Assembly: GCF_038396675.1 (NCBI RefSeq)
Contig: NC_088929.1
Location: 30,484,001 to 30,548,000 of the forward strand
Length of the DNA stretch: 64,000 nt
Reading direction: 5' to 3'
From: Hydra vulgaris
Taxonomy: Eukaryota; Cnidaria; Hydrozoa; Anthoathecata; Hydridae
Below the pieces are notes generated by a model, which was given only the letters and a program-made list of their open reading frames with translations, was not told the origin of the DNA and did not search any database. A program made the translations under genes and the position numbers. Positions 52,660 to 63,999 of this stretch are shown here, one piece after another; positions within the stretch are counted from its first letter, which is position 1, and each line of letters starts with the position of its first letter.

Positions 52660-53640
52660 CTGACTAGGATCAGGAACTAGAATGTGAAGAAACTGGGCTC
52701 TTACAAGGATCAGAAACAAGACATAAATTGAGTAGAGAAGGTAAGTGATTCAGATTGTTTGGAAAACAAATTGGAAAGTTGACTATTTGTACTAAAGATT
52801 GAGAAAAGCAAAAGTTGTGGGCCTTAACACCTGCAGAGTCACTGACACTAGAAACAAGCCATTTAGTGAGATGATCAATTAATTCACCAACAACAATGAT
52901 GTTGCCTGAAAGATAAAGAGAGGGCTTGGTAAATTTGATCAGAAAAACATCAAAAAGAGTGCAGTCTTGAGATGGGAGAGCAATATAGAACATAGCGAAA
53001 GGTGATAGAGTGAAGCGGAGCTAAACGAAAGCACATAAAAAAATAGTCTGTGAATTCAAATCAAGTTTCCAAACAAATGAGTAAATTCTTACGAATGTTA
53101 ATGCCTCGGCCAAGCATGTGACTATTGGAGTCTTTACAAATGAAATGAAAAAATGAAAATCCACACTAAAAGTACGAACAGGACACCATCCACGCGCAAC
53201 ATGGCACTGTTAGAACTTTAATATTTTACAGCTGTTAATTACGGTCTCTTTGAGAGCTACGACAGAGTTCGGAAAACCTGACTACTAGTTGACCTCAGAA
53301 CCATAAACTGAGTTCTGGAGCTGTACCCTCATTAAGAGATAATAGAAGGAGTTGTCTAGTCATAAAAACAGAGACACAAGCAAAACCCATGCAATGAATT
53401 AAGAAGATCCAGCACTCAAAACTCTAAACTGGAATCATATATTATAAATACATCTACGTCAACCAAATAAGTAAAGAAGCGGTGCAAAGCTGGTCAACAA
53501 ATAAATCCTGCTTACACGTTTGAGCATGAGTTTTATTGTGTTGGACTTCTTAAAACCTAAGTCTTCATCTCGGTCTTTTTTTTTTTTTTTAAACATCTTT
53601 GCTTCCAGCTAGGCTGCAAGCAACCACTAACACCCTCCAT
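52660..53640 (-). mobile_element. non-LTR retrotransposon 5' part (endonuclease), decayed
   Basis: Minus-strand peptides NIIVVGELIDHLTKWL, SVSDSAGVKAHNFCFSQSLV and LPSLLNLCLVSDP match the second half of an apurinic-type endonuclease of jockey-like elements, where GDFNxHHxxW and DSAGxKAxNF are usual. The GDFN motif is mutated to GELI. Upstream pieces in other frames extend to about 53600. It may belong to the same family as the 3' end at 39690-40480. Confidence 0.65.
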
Positions 53641-53644
53641 ATTA

Positions 53645-53986
53645 CAAGTACCCTCCATCTCCGTCTCTTCCTTAAAATTTATTGTGATGATTATCCATTT
53701 AAGTACACTGGTTTAAGTTTCAAATGATTAAATCAACCATGACTTATTGAAAAAATTATCTTGTCTTAATCAATGAAAGAAAACGTGACGTCAGTGTTAA
53801 ATGAAATTCAGTGACTTCATCAATATTAGTCTGTTCATAATTTTATCAAAAACAATATAAACCAATATAAACAGCTTAAATTTGACATTTTCAACATCGC
53901 ATAGAAAGTTTTGTGTGTTTATGTGTGCATTTGTCAGCTGCGTAAAGTAAAAATTTATATCAATTGAACTTTAGTTATTAAAAAAG
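53645..53986. other. upstream region of receptor gene 2
   Basis: AT-rich. An in-frame TAG 15 bases before the receptor ATG supports the start. No promoter element can be named. Confidence 0.4.
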
Positions 53987-55234
53987 ATGTGTTTTTTTAT
54001 TGTGACATTTTTTATCACTACTATATGCATTAATGACGTCCATTTAATGATGAATAAAGTTTATAACTCAAGTGAATATTATTTTAATACAAGCAAATTA
54101 CACGAAAATGTTTTAAATGAAGAAAATCATACACAACAAACCCTTACTTCAAACATGACCCTTAAAGAATTATGTAAATTATTTGAAATACCTGAACAAA
54201 ACTGCACATGTGACGAGGAAAACTCAGAAATGAAAATGCTCTGCAGTTTTCATAAATCTGATAAAATAACTAAGTTTAGCTGCGACTACCTTTTGAGCAG
54301 TGTTATTGGTTTTAGCAACATAATATCATCCACGTTGGCGCTAATTGGAAATACGTTTGTTATTTTGATTTCGTTTGTTCATCGTAAGGAATTTTCTAGG
54401 TTTAATCAATTAGTATTAGACTTAGCTATCTCTGATTTTGTATTTGCTTTAGTTCAACTTATAATAAGCGTACCAGAAACCTTGACATGCCATTGGGTGT
54501 ATGGCTTATTTTTGTGTAAGACTCTTCGTACAGCTTTAGCTGCTAGCGCCAATATTGCAGTAGGATTTATTGTTTTAATTGCTATCGAAAGATATACTAA
54601 TGCTGTGCATTCGTTTAAATCAATAGTAAAGAGCTCAACTTGTAAAATGATAAAATATCTAAACATCTTCTTTGGTATTCTTTCAGCTTTCCCACCACTG
54701 ATAGTTCTTCAGTTAGGGAAATTTAACACTTGTTCTGAAGAATGGAGCAATAAGAGTTCAATTGTTTACACGTGGATTTTGTTTCTATTTTATTTTCTTT
54801 TTCCAATAATTTTGCTGGTAGTTCTGTACACTTCAACTGTTTTGTGGCTAAAAAATAAATTTTGTAAAAGTAGTATTTTAAACGATGCTAAGAAAAATTT
54901 GCGTTTAGAAAAAAATAAAAAGATTCTTGCAATGTTGGTTGCAATTGTAGTTATGTTTGCGATTCTTGTTCTTCCTAACAGATTAGTTTGGATTATTAAT
55001 GACACATATGGTCTGGAAAGATTTAAGAACAAAAATACTATACGTTTATTGAGAATAATTTCTGAAGTTTTTTATGGATTTCATGCGGCTGTAAATCCTA
55101 TTATTTATTTAATTTTTGATGCTAAATTTAGAAAAAGAGTGATGGGGTTGCTCACTTCAAATGGTTGTGTACTTTTTTCAAACAAAACAACTGTCGATCA
55201 ATCGAACCACCAGACAATCACTTCCCAATTTTGA
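53987..55234 (+). CDS. class A (rhodopsin-like) G-protein-coupled receptor 2
   Basis: A 415-residue intronless paralogue of the receptor at 45380. It has a signal-peptide-like start (residues 1-16), an Asn-rich ectodomain with sequons (NSS, NTS, NHT, NMT), and five cysteines at 63, 73, 75, 86 and 99 with exactly the spacing of receptor 1. Gly-Asn 121-122 (TM1), Asp150 (TM2), Cys177 (TM3), ERY 201-203 and NPIIY 370-374 are all in place. TM3 (LAASANIA), the TM2 region and TM7 (GFHAAVNPIIY) are nearly identical to receptor 1. The tail is short and lacks the 11-residue repeats. No damage is visible, so both copies are probably functional. The ligand is unknown. Confidence 0.93.
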   Translation: MCFFIVTFFITTICINDVHLMMNKVYNSSEYYFNTSKLHENVLNEENHTQQTLTSNMTLKELCKLFEIPEQNCTCDEENSEMKMLCSFHKSDKITKFSCDYLLSSVIGFSNIISSTLALIGNTFVILISFVHRKEFSRFNQLVLDLAISDFVFALVQLIISVPETLTCHWVYGLFLCKTLRTALAASANIAVGFIVLIAIERYTNAVHSFKSIVKSSTCKMIKYLNIFFGILSAFPPLIVLQLGKFNTCSEEWSNKSSIVYTWILFLFYFLFPIILLVVLYTSTVLWLKNKFCKSSILNDAKKNLRLEKNKKILAMLVAIVVMFAILVLPNRLVWIINDTYGLERFKNKNTIRLLRIISEVFYGFHAAVNPIIYLIFDAKFRKRVMGLLTSNGCVLFSNKTTVDQSNHQTITSQF

Positions 55235-55239
55235 AATCA

Positions 55240-55860
55240 AACTTTTAAAGAAATAATATTGAGGAAAAGTAATCAATATAACTAACAATAAACACATAGA
55301 AGTTATCAGCTACCTAAGAATAAGTTTTTTTAAGTAAATATTTTTACCTCAATTACTTAGTTAGACTATAGGTAAATTCTCTAACGGAAATCAGATTTGA
55401 ACTTGTGTTTTTTTTAATTAATAAAATAATTTTAATTTCATGATTAGTTGTCTGATTGATAGAAAAGATTTTTTAATAATAATGTCACGTTTTAGTTTAT
55501 TATATTTTTAATTTTCAGCTATTGAATATCCGTTTGAATACTTTAAAAGTACTGCGACATTCTTAATTAGCAGCAGTTTTTTTAATCATTTTTAATCAGC
55601 CCTTTTTTTTAATAAAAAAAATTCTAGATTGTTATTAGTATCATAAATACCGATAATACATTTAGAAAATTTCTTAAAAAATAAACGTCTTTTAAACTAG
55701 TTCCGATTGATTGAGGATTTGATTGAATTTGTTTAAGGTTATGAGACAACTAAATCCAATGATTTGATCGGATAAGTAGATTTAAAAGATTTTAACACCA
55801 AAAAAAAATTTCAATCCTATTTACCATTTAAAATTGATTATACTTTTTTTTTGGCACGTT
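55240..55860. other. AT-rich spacer after receptor gene 2
   Basis: Apart from the poly(A) signal, nothing recognised. Confidence 0.5.
55287..55292 (+). promoter_or_regulatory. poly(A) signal of receptor gene 2
   Basis: AATAAA 52 bases after the TGA stop. Confidence 0.5.
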
Positions 55861-55869
55861 TAAAATGGG

Positions 55870-56094
55870 AACATCAATAAAGAAAAATGTAAAGTCATAC
55901 GCATTGGTTCTAAAAATATGCCATACAAGTATACCATTAACAACTCAGATGGAAATTACAGAAACGAAATTAGAAAGTGACTTAGATATATTGAGATCAG
56001 ATGATATAAAATCGCGCAAGCAAGTAAAATCAGCAGTTGCTAAAAAGCAATGGTCACTGGGTTTATTAAAAAGCACTTTTATTTATTTAGATTA
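55870..56094 (+). pseudogene. reverse transcriptase fragment of a non-LTR element
   Basis: One frame gives KCKVIRIGSKNMPYKYTINN; after a shift the next gives LESDLDILRSDDIKSRKQVK then SAVAKKQWSLGLLKSTF. This is the region after the catalytic Asp pair in many LINE reverse transcriptases (KCKVMHIG... DLGI... K...SA.AKA...LG...R.F). A short, isolated piece. Confidence 0.7.
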
Positions 56095-56289
56095 GAACAT
56101 AATTAAATCATTATATTTTATAAGAAATAACTTCTTTAACAACAGAATAAAAAACTGGAATCTTTGTCAAACTATGTTGTTTATTCGAGGTCCTTAAATT
56201 GTTTTAAAGCTAATTACGACAATTTATAACATTAGCAACTAATATAGCATTTCAGTATGCTCTGCAACCATGTTTGTATTGTTGTTACA

Positions 56290-56412
56290 TCAAATATATT
56301 ATTATTATTTTTATTATTGTTTTTATTATTATTGTTGTTGTTGTTATTGTTTTTGTTTTTATTATTGTTATTATTGCTATTATTGTTACTAATATTATTA
56401 TTAACTCATATT
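56290..56412. repeat. degenerate (ATT/GTT)n low-complexity tract
   Basis: Trinucleotide-like T-rich sequence. The open frame through it encodes only Ile/Val/Phe and is not a gene. Confidence 0.85.
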
Positions 56413-56849
56413 TAATACAATGCGATTTTTTTTCTTCTAATTTAATTATGACTTCTGCTTCCAAAAAAGCTTATTAAATAAATATTCAAACCTAGGATCT
56501 CAAATTTAAGAGGATAATACTAGCGTTTGATTTATATAAATCCTTTACAGCAAGTCCACTAAATGTCGATGGACCTTAAACTAAAAGTTACGACGGAGAT
56601 TTTACAATTACCAAACAGTCATTGAAACATAAAAAAATACTCAAAAGAGACTTAAAAAAGTCTAAAAGGTAAAACGTTAAGTGTTCGCCAATTTTTAGAC
56701 TTAGCCCGATATAAAGATTCATTATTCGTTCGTATTTTCATAAATTATAAATCTTTTAGTCTAACCATATAGATCGAGAGTTGGTTTGTGCAATGCTCAA
56801 AGAATAAATAAGCTCCGATAAAAAATACGGAAGCTATAGCTCTCCCCAG

Positions 56850-56945
56850 TGAACACGCGTTGTCCAGAGGACGTCTGCTGTACGTTGATGAACGTCTGTA
56901 AGACGTCCAACGGACGTTCTCCGGACGACGTATGTCTTCTGGGTC
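56850..56945. repeat. GC-rich patch with repeated GGACGTC/GACGTCC motifs
   Basis: At least six ACGTC/GACGT cores in both orientations within 96 bp, in a window that is otherwise over 70 percent AT. Open frames exist on both strands because of the symmetry. It is probably a piece of a dispersed repeat; I cannot name it. Confidence 0.5.
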
Positions 56946-57279
56946 GAAAGAGTCAAATGGCAACCATTAGCAAGAAACATAAGTTCGCCATCTGGGAATT
57001 TTTACTTTTGCTAGTGTTCGCCACAGTCAATTTTGTTTTTTAATATATTTCTTTTTTTTTTTATAAAGATTTATTTTTTTGTCTAAATTATTGTTAAAGG
57101 ATCAAAGTTTTATATACATTTTTTAACACGTTAGTTACAAATGAAGCTAGAAATCTCCGGTCATATGATTGCGTGGAATATAAAAAAAAAAAGAGAGAGA
57201 GAAAATGACATTATTAGATAAAATGTAAAAATGCTTTTACCTAGTTTTTTATTAATTTAATAAAACAACAGCTGGACCA

Positions 57280-57850
57280 TAGAGTAGTCACTTAGTATTA
57301 GATTGTTCTTACCTAAATAAGATTGGAATTTGGACTTTTTTCTTTTGTTTGCATTGAAAAATTCCGGTTTAAAAACACCACTTTTTTTTTTATTGATGGT
57401 TCTAACTTCATTTTCATCTCAGTTGCCAAGCGTTTGTTCATTCTCTCAACTCTTTTTTGCTCTAGCTGTTCCTTTTTCTCTTTTACTTCCGCCAGAATGG
57501 GTACTATCAGATCTGACGTCACAACATATGCTGATTAAAGTTCTAGCGCAACGGTGCAAACTTTAGCTAAGGACAGTATAGAATAATAAAATAAAGAAAA
57601 TCTATTGTTATGACCATACATATAACTAAATTCAAAATGATATAGTAATATCAAAATAATTCAAAATAAGATAATAATAAAATAAAATTGAAAAATGCCC
57701 ACGACTAACCTGCAGCGTTTTTGGGCAAAGGAAACCACCTATCACAGGTCAATACTGGATCATCACAGGACTAATACTGGACCTCTTTTGTTTGAAAGCC
57801 ACCACAGGCAAAGGAGACACCATTTTTGTTGTTGAATCATTGCAAGAAGA
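57280..57850 (-). mobile_element. pogo/HTH-psq-type transposon fragment, copy B
   Basis: Minus-strand counterpart of 16600-17215. The coding part (57313-57522) reads VPILAEVKEKKEQLEQKRVE then MNKRLATEMKMKLEPSIKKK and ends at a TTTAG|GTAAGA-like site. The upstream non-coding part shares TGTCTCCTTT, AGTCCTGTGATGATC and TTTTGCCC-like words with copy A. In this copy the frame across the RVERMNKRLA junction is intact, whereas copy A has a one-base shift there. Confidence 0.7.
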
Positions 57851-57899
57851 AAAATGGCAATTAATTCCACTAGTAAAGGGTTGGTTCTTGGGAGACCTT

Positions 57900-58786
57900 G
57901 GATTTGTGGAGGTTTATTAACTTCATGTTTAAGTATTTTACGAGAGCATATCTCGTTACAAATTCTATTGATAATTTATGTTAAATTAATAACCTCAAAA
58001 ATTATTATTTTAAGTCATATAAACTCATGGACAATTACACATCAAACCGTATAAACACATTACCAATGATTATTGATTAAAAACCAATCACCCTTAAAAA
58101 CTTGACGTCATGGAACTTTCTTGGATTTATCTTAATAGATTTTCAGTATACAAAATTCCTAGGCAGAAAAGCCTTATAACTGTTTCTATAAACTAAAAAC
58201 TTACGTCAAGTATTTAAATTAAAATATAATTATTAATATATATACTTTAAAGATTATACTAAAAAAAACAAAAAAGTTTATAAACAACTAAAATTATCTA
58301 AAGTGGCGACTAGTAGAGAGTGAGTTTTGCGAAGGTTGCAAAATATTTCACCGCCTATTACGCGGCAGTTTTTAATTAAAGTTAAGGTTAAAAAAGTCAA
58401 TTTTTTTTTGGAGGAAAATATTACTACGGGAGTTATTTTGCTTCCAGTGGTTGCCACCACAACCCTACGCCTACCCTATAAAATTCATCGACTCATTCTA
58501 TGTTTATAAGGCATTTCTGCATCCTAATAATAATCCTAGAGAAAAAAAAAGTGCAATTAAATTACAAATAACATGTTTTATTAGTGATTAGCTGCAGCAT
58601 TAAATTCGATATATAAATATTACATGATTATAAAAATTTCCAACTTCCTGTGAAATTTTTTAATATAATTTAAGTTTTTAGTTTAGATGTTTAGGCCATC
58701 TTCCTTACAAACCTGCAAAAGTAAAAGCAGCCTGTCGAAAAAAAACTAGGTGTTTTTACAGTTTAAAGATTTATGAATGAGAGAAG

Positions 58787-58790
<4 letters not shown>
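57900..58790. other. AT-rich spacer
   Basis: Two overlapping open frames on opposite strands (58278-58509) have no recognisable content. Confidence 0.5.

Positions 58791-58791
<1 letters not shown>

Positions 58792-58877
<86 letters not shown>
58792..58877. repeat. (TA)n microsatellite
   Basis: Pure TA ending at the left end of the element at 58878. Confidence 0.95.
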
Positions 58878-58880
<3 letters not shown>

Positions 58881-59817
58881 AACCTGTTGTACCTTTGACC
58901 ACGTTGTACCTTTGGTCACTCTACCCTGTCGGCTTACTATTATTTTTTTTTAAAAACGTGAAGAGCCATTTGAAATAATAGTCCATGACGACTCTTCTTA
59001 CCGTAAAACATCATACTTGGGATAGATGGTATCGATCCACAAGTAATTATAAGTTTTGGCTCTTAAAAAGTAAATATTTGGGTTAATCTTATTCTGATTT
59101 TAAAAATGTGATAAATTGTTGTTTCATTCATCTACGACATTATAAACATTACCCAGCATCATTTTTTTGTTATGGAAAAGTTTGGATGATTACGCCTGAC
59201 CGTAAATGGGGATGAAGACGATAATTGTTAAAGGAACCCATCTCGTGTACCTTTGACCAGACTAGGATGTTGTACCTTTGACCAACAAAAACTAAAAAAA
59301 ATATGTGACTTTATCTAAATAGTTATAATAACTGATTTTATCTAAAAAAATTAGTAATACTATTAGTAATACTGAGTATCGTAACTTCTATACACAAGTC
59401 TTTGCAAGATTGTAAGGATTGATTTTTCTAATTTTTTTTAGACAATTAGGATTGATTACAAAATAGTTAGATTTGTTTTTTTATTGATATAAGGTAGGCC
59501 AGAAGTTGCTATATAATATATAACAAGCTAAAATATTAAAAATGTTCAAACAATGCATAATTTTTTAATAATAACATTTTGGTCAAAGAAACAACGCGCA
59601 TGGGTCAAAGGTACGTGTTGTACCTTTAACTAATTGATTTCTTTTTTTAAAACGCAGGAAAAAGATGCTTCTTGGTTGAATGAAAAATAAGTCCTAAGTA
59701 TAATTTTTGAGCAAAATATGAGAGAGTATTATATAGTATGAATGGTTTAAATTTACTCAATAGACTACGCAAAAAACGCCTTAAAGCAAAAAGTGTTCAT
59801 AGGTACAACAGGTTCCC
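58878..59817. mobile_element. MITE-like element with GGGAACCTGTTGTACCT ends
   Basis: A 17 bp perfect inverted repeat at 58878-58894 and 59801-59817. The subterminal word TTGTACCTTTGACC recurs at least five times (near 58886, 58906, 59249, 59270 and, inverted or varied, 59600-59630), as expected of transposase binding sites. TA arrays lie on both sides. No coding capacity. Length 940 bp. Confidence 0.85.
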
Positions 59818-59818
59818 C

Positions 59819-60926
<1,108 letters not shown>

Positions 60927-60954
60927 TAAAAATTTGCATCCTCCTCAATTTGCG

Positions 60955-61260
60955 GGGGTTACAAATTTTATATGGCCATAACTTTTGAATGTTAAAAGAA
61001 TGTTGTATGAAATTTAAAATTTACCGATGAATATTAATTTAGTCGTGAAAAGTAAAAAAAATATTGTGTCAACTTGATGCTCTTACGTTTGGGGTAGTTG
61101 TGGCCAAAATTTTAGGGTTATTTTGTTTCTAGGCTCAAATTATAGCAATTTTTTTGCTAAGCATCCTTATTTGGCATAAGTATAATCATATAAATGTTTG
61201 GTGTTTGCTCCATACCAAGAAGTTAGTTATCTCAAGTAATAAAAAAGGTAGACTTTTCTC
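60955..61260. mobile_element. fragment related to the terminal repeat of the 3.9 kb transposon
   Basis: The order of words AACTTTTGAA, GATGAATNTTNATNTAGT, AGCATCCTTATT, AGTATAATCATA, TTTGCTCCATACC and AGTTAGTTATCTC follows the right terminal repeat of the element at 25668-29564 (compare about 29080-29400), with many differences. The relation is my visual alignment only. Confidence 0.4.
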
Positions 61261-61264
61261 ACTC

Positions 61265-62160
61265 ATAAATACTTTGATATATTTAACATTTATACTAGTT
61301 CATTTAACATAAATATTATTAATGTCTTTAAAATATTTTTTCAAATCAAGTCTTACTAAATTTTCAACTACCCAAGCGGATATAGCAGGCTAAGATGTTT
61401 TTATGTCGCAAAATTTTATCTATTTTTACTCGTATATTTAACTATATTCATAGTAATATTACTTTATAGTTTTGAAACAATTACTGCCACAAAATATAAA
61501 TTGATCATGAAAAATTCAGCAAATGTAGAAAATCGCTTAATACAAATGGATCTTTAAAATGATATTCTGGTGTCATAAGTGGGAATAAAGTTGTCTAACC
61601 AGTCTCAATTTACCTGGCGAGCATATTAACGCTTACTCTGACAAAGTAGCAAACCCAAAGTTTGTCAAGATCTTGTAGACGGTGTTGTTGGTTTCTTATT
61701 ATAGCATCTTAATTTCTTTCTTAAACATAAAAAATCAATGCTAAATTGAATTTTTTTTTCTTTTTAGCTTGTCCTTGTCAGATACTGGAAGTGTCATTAA
61801 AGGATGTGCAAACAATAACCAAGAAAAAATTAAATATTGAGTTGAAAGAAAAGAACTTTTAAATTATAAAAGATGTTATAAGAATGTGCAAAGTTTCTTT
61901 ATTTTATTTGCTTATTTAATAATTAGAGTTTTTTTTAAAAATTTATGCATGTTTTTTTTATTTTTTCTCCCAATAACAAATATTACTTATACAATTTTTG
62001 TTCAGACGCAATATCTTGGAGAAAAACCCTCTTTTTTTTTAAAAAGCTAAAACCTAAATCTGATGGGTTTTATTATTTTTGTTTATTGTGTATTATTTTA
62101 ACTAGTTAAATGTTGGAATAACTTTTGAATTTTTGACTTTTGAATTACTGCATTTATAAC
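61265..62160. other. AT-rich spacer
   Basis: Nothing recognised. Confidence 0.5.
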
Positions 62161-62167
62161 CACTGTA

Positions 62168-63460
62168 ACACATCGCTCAATAAGTCCGTAGGATGACATA
62201 TAGATGGCAACACAAATACCGAATCCGTATTGTTTTTAGAAAGTACCAACCTTCAAACGATATCTGTCAAAGTTTCATGACAATCGGACCATTATTTACC
62301 AAGTTAGTGTGTGAACGATTGAATCAACTTTTGTGAATTGAAAAAAATGGAAAAATCAGAATTTCGCGTGCTCATTAAGCATTGCTTTTTGATGGGAAAA
62401 AACACGGTGCAGACCAAACAATGGCTTGATAAGTGTTATTCGGACTCCTCTCCATCGAGGCAAATGGTTGAAAAGTGGTTTGCTGACTTTAAACGTGGTC
62501 GTACAAACACCGATGATGCTGAACGCTCCGGTCGCCCAAATTCGGCAGTTACTGAGGAAAACATCAAAAAAATCCATAAAATCGTCTTATCCGACCGCAA
62601 ATTGAAATTGAAGGAGATTGCCGAGGCCATAAAGATATCAGAAGGCAGTGTGTTTACAATATTACACGAACATTTAGGTATGAGAAAGCTTTGTTCGAAA
62701 TGGGTGCCGCGTTTGCTAACACCGGACCAAAAACAACAACGAATCGATGATTCTGAAGCATGTCTGGCACTATTTCACCGAGATAAAAAGGATTTTTTGC
62801 GTCGCTACGTCACAATGGATGAAACATGGATCCACCATTTCACTCCTGAGTCAAATCGACAGTCGGCTGAGTGGACACCAGCGGGTGAAAGCCGCCCAAA
62901 GCGCCCAAAGGCTCAAACTTCTGCTGGCAAGGTTATGGCCTCCATATTTTGGGATAGCCATGGTATATTGTTCATTGATTATCTTGAGAAAGGTAAAACG
63001 ATCAACAGCAAATATTACATGGCATTATTGGAACGATTGAAGGCTGTAATTGACGAAAAGCGACCGCACATGAAGAACAAAGAAATTCTCTTTCATCAAG
63101 ACAATGCACCGTGTCACAAGTCAATGAAAACAATGGTAAAAATGAATGAATTACACTTCGAATTGTTGCCCCATCCACCATACTCGCCTAATTTGGCCCC
63201 CAGCGATTATTTGCTGTTCTCAGATCTCAAAAGGATGCTCCAGGGAAAGAGATTTGGATCGAATGAGGAGGTCATCGCCGAAACTGAAGCATATTTTGAA
63301 GGAAAAGATAAATCGTTCTACAAACATGGTATCGAAAAGTTAGAGAAGCGCTGGAATGACTGTATCGCCTTAAAAGGAGACTATGTTGATGAATAAAATT
63401 AAATTATGTCAAAATGTTGTTGTTTTATTAGCTATCCTACGGACTTATTGAGCGATGTGT
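62168..63460 (+). mobile_element. mariner transposon, apparently complete
   Basis: Perfect 27 bp inverted repeats at 62168-62194 and 63434-63460 (outer end ACACATCGCTCAATAAGTCC), flanked by TA (62166-62167 and 63461-63462). Length 1293 bp, the usual size for mariner. The single transposase frame is uninterrupted and the base composition is visibly less AT-rich than the surroundings, both signs of a recent arrival. Confidence 0.97.
62347..63396 (+). CDS. mariner transposase (DD34D), intact
   Basis: A 349-residue cut-and-paste transposase that excises the element and inserts it at TA. The first ATG of the frame (62347) is used; the frame is open three codons further up only through a TTG. The N-terminal half has two helix-turn-helix regions (RQMVEKWFADFKRGRTNTDD and LKEIAEAIKISEGSVFTILH) around a GRP-like linker (SGRPN). 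The catalytic residues are Asp158 in MDETWIHHF, Asp252 in HQDNAPCH and Asp287 in YSPNLAPSDYLLF. The last two are separated by 34 residues, the mariner signature. WVPRLLT matches the conserved WVPHxL element (His replaced by Arg). Length is normal for the family and no disabling change is seen. Confidence 0.97.
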   Translation: MEKSEFRVLIKHCFLMGKNTVQTKQWLDKCYSDSSPSRQMVEKWFADFKRGRTNTDDAERSGRPNSAVTEENIKKIHKIVLSDRKLKLKEIAEAIKISEGSVFTILHEHLGMRKLCSKWVPRLLTPDQKQQRIDDSEACLALFHRDKKDFLRRYVTMDETWIHHFTPESNRQSAEWTPAGESRPKRPKAQTSAGKVMASIFWDSHGILFIDYLEKGKTINSKYYMALLERLKAVIDEKRPHMKNKEILFHQDNAPCHKSMKTMVKMNELHFELLPHPPYSPNLAPSDYLLFSDLKRMLQGKRFGSNEEVIAETEAYFEGKDKSFYKHGIEKLEKRWNDCIALKGDYVDE

Positions 63461-63462
63461 TA

Positions 63463-63769
63463 GTAACCACAAAATCCTTTGACCTGAAAAAAAAACATTT
63501 TTTTTTACTTCACTAAGCTTTGACCTGGCTAGCTTAAGCCGGCCGGGTCAAAGTCTTAGCCTGGCCTACTAAGCTTTATAGATTAGATTAATGGCCAAGA
63601 TCATGTGCTAAAATTCGAGTCCAAATATTCACAAGAGCCAAGACAGATAAAAAAAAAATAATAAAATAGAGATTAGAAAAAAAACGCTTTTTTATGAGTT
63701 TATTTAGTTTTAGTTCTTATTCAAGTATAACTTTGTTCTGTTTAAAAAAAGTTACTCAAACTATAGTTA
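63463..63769. other. spacer after the mariner
   Basis: AT-rich except for a patch at 63515-63570 with repeated TTTGACCTGG/CTAAGCTT words. No gene. Confidence 0.5.
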
Positions 63770-63822
63770 AAACTATGTAAATAGAACTAAATTAAACAAA
63801 TTTAGTTCTATTTACATAGTTT
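63770..63822. repeat. hairpin with perfect 22 bp arms
   Basis: Arms 63770-63791 and 63801-63822 are exact inverted copies (AAACTATGTAAATAGAACTA plus two bases) with a 9 base loop. Confidence 0.9.
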
Positions 63823-63856
63823 AGCGTTTTGTTTAAACGATTTTCCTTTTTTGTAC

Positions 63857-63999
63857 TGTCAAATCGATATTTCGAGTGAATTCTGCAAGGAACATTTTGA
63901 AGAATATTTTGTTCCGGGAGCATATCCCAAATTTATTCCCAGTTTCTCCGTTGAACATTTCCGCATTCCGCATTTTACCCCTGTTTCTAATAAAAAAAA
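63857..63999 (+). CDS. possible partial exon, THAP-finger-like end, running off the window
   Basis: The frame reads CQIDISSEFCKEHFEEYFVP followed by GAYPKFIPSFSVEHF and stays open to the last base. The C-x-E-H-F order and the aromatic/proline tail resemble the second half of THAP zinc fingers (I/VCSxHF...P...P). No acceptor is obvious and the rest is outside the window, so this is weak. Confidence 0.25.

Noticed and set aside
56274..56477. Small hydrophobic protein
   Set aside because: The frame runs through an ATT/GTT repeat and encodes only Ile, Val and Phe.
58278..58509. Overlapping open frames on both strands
   Set aside because: Neither shows domain content or splice context; mutual overlap suggests chance.
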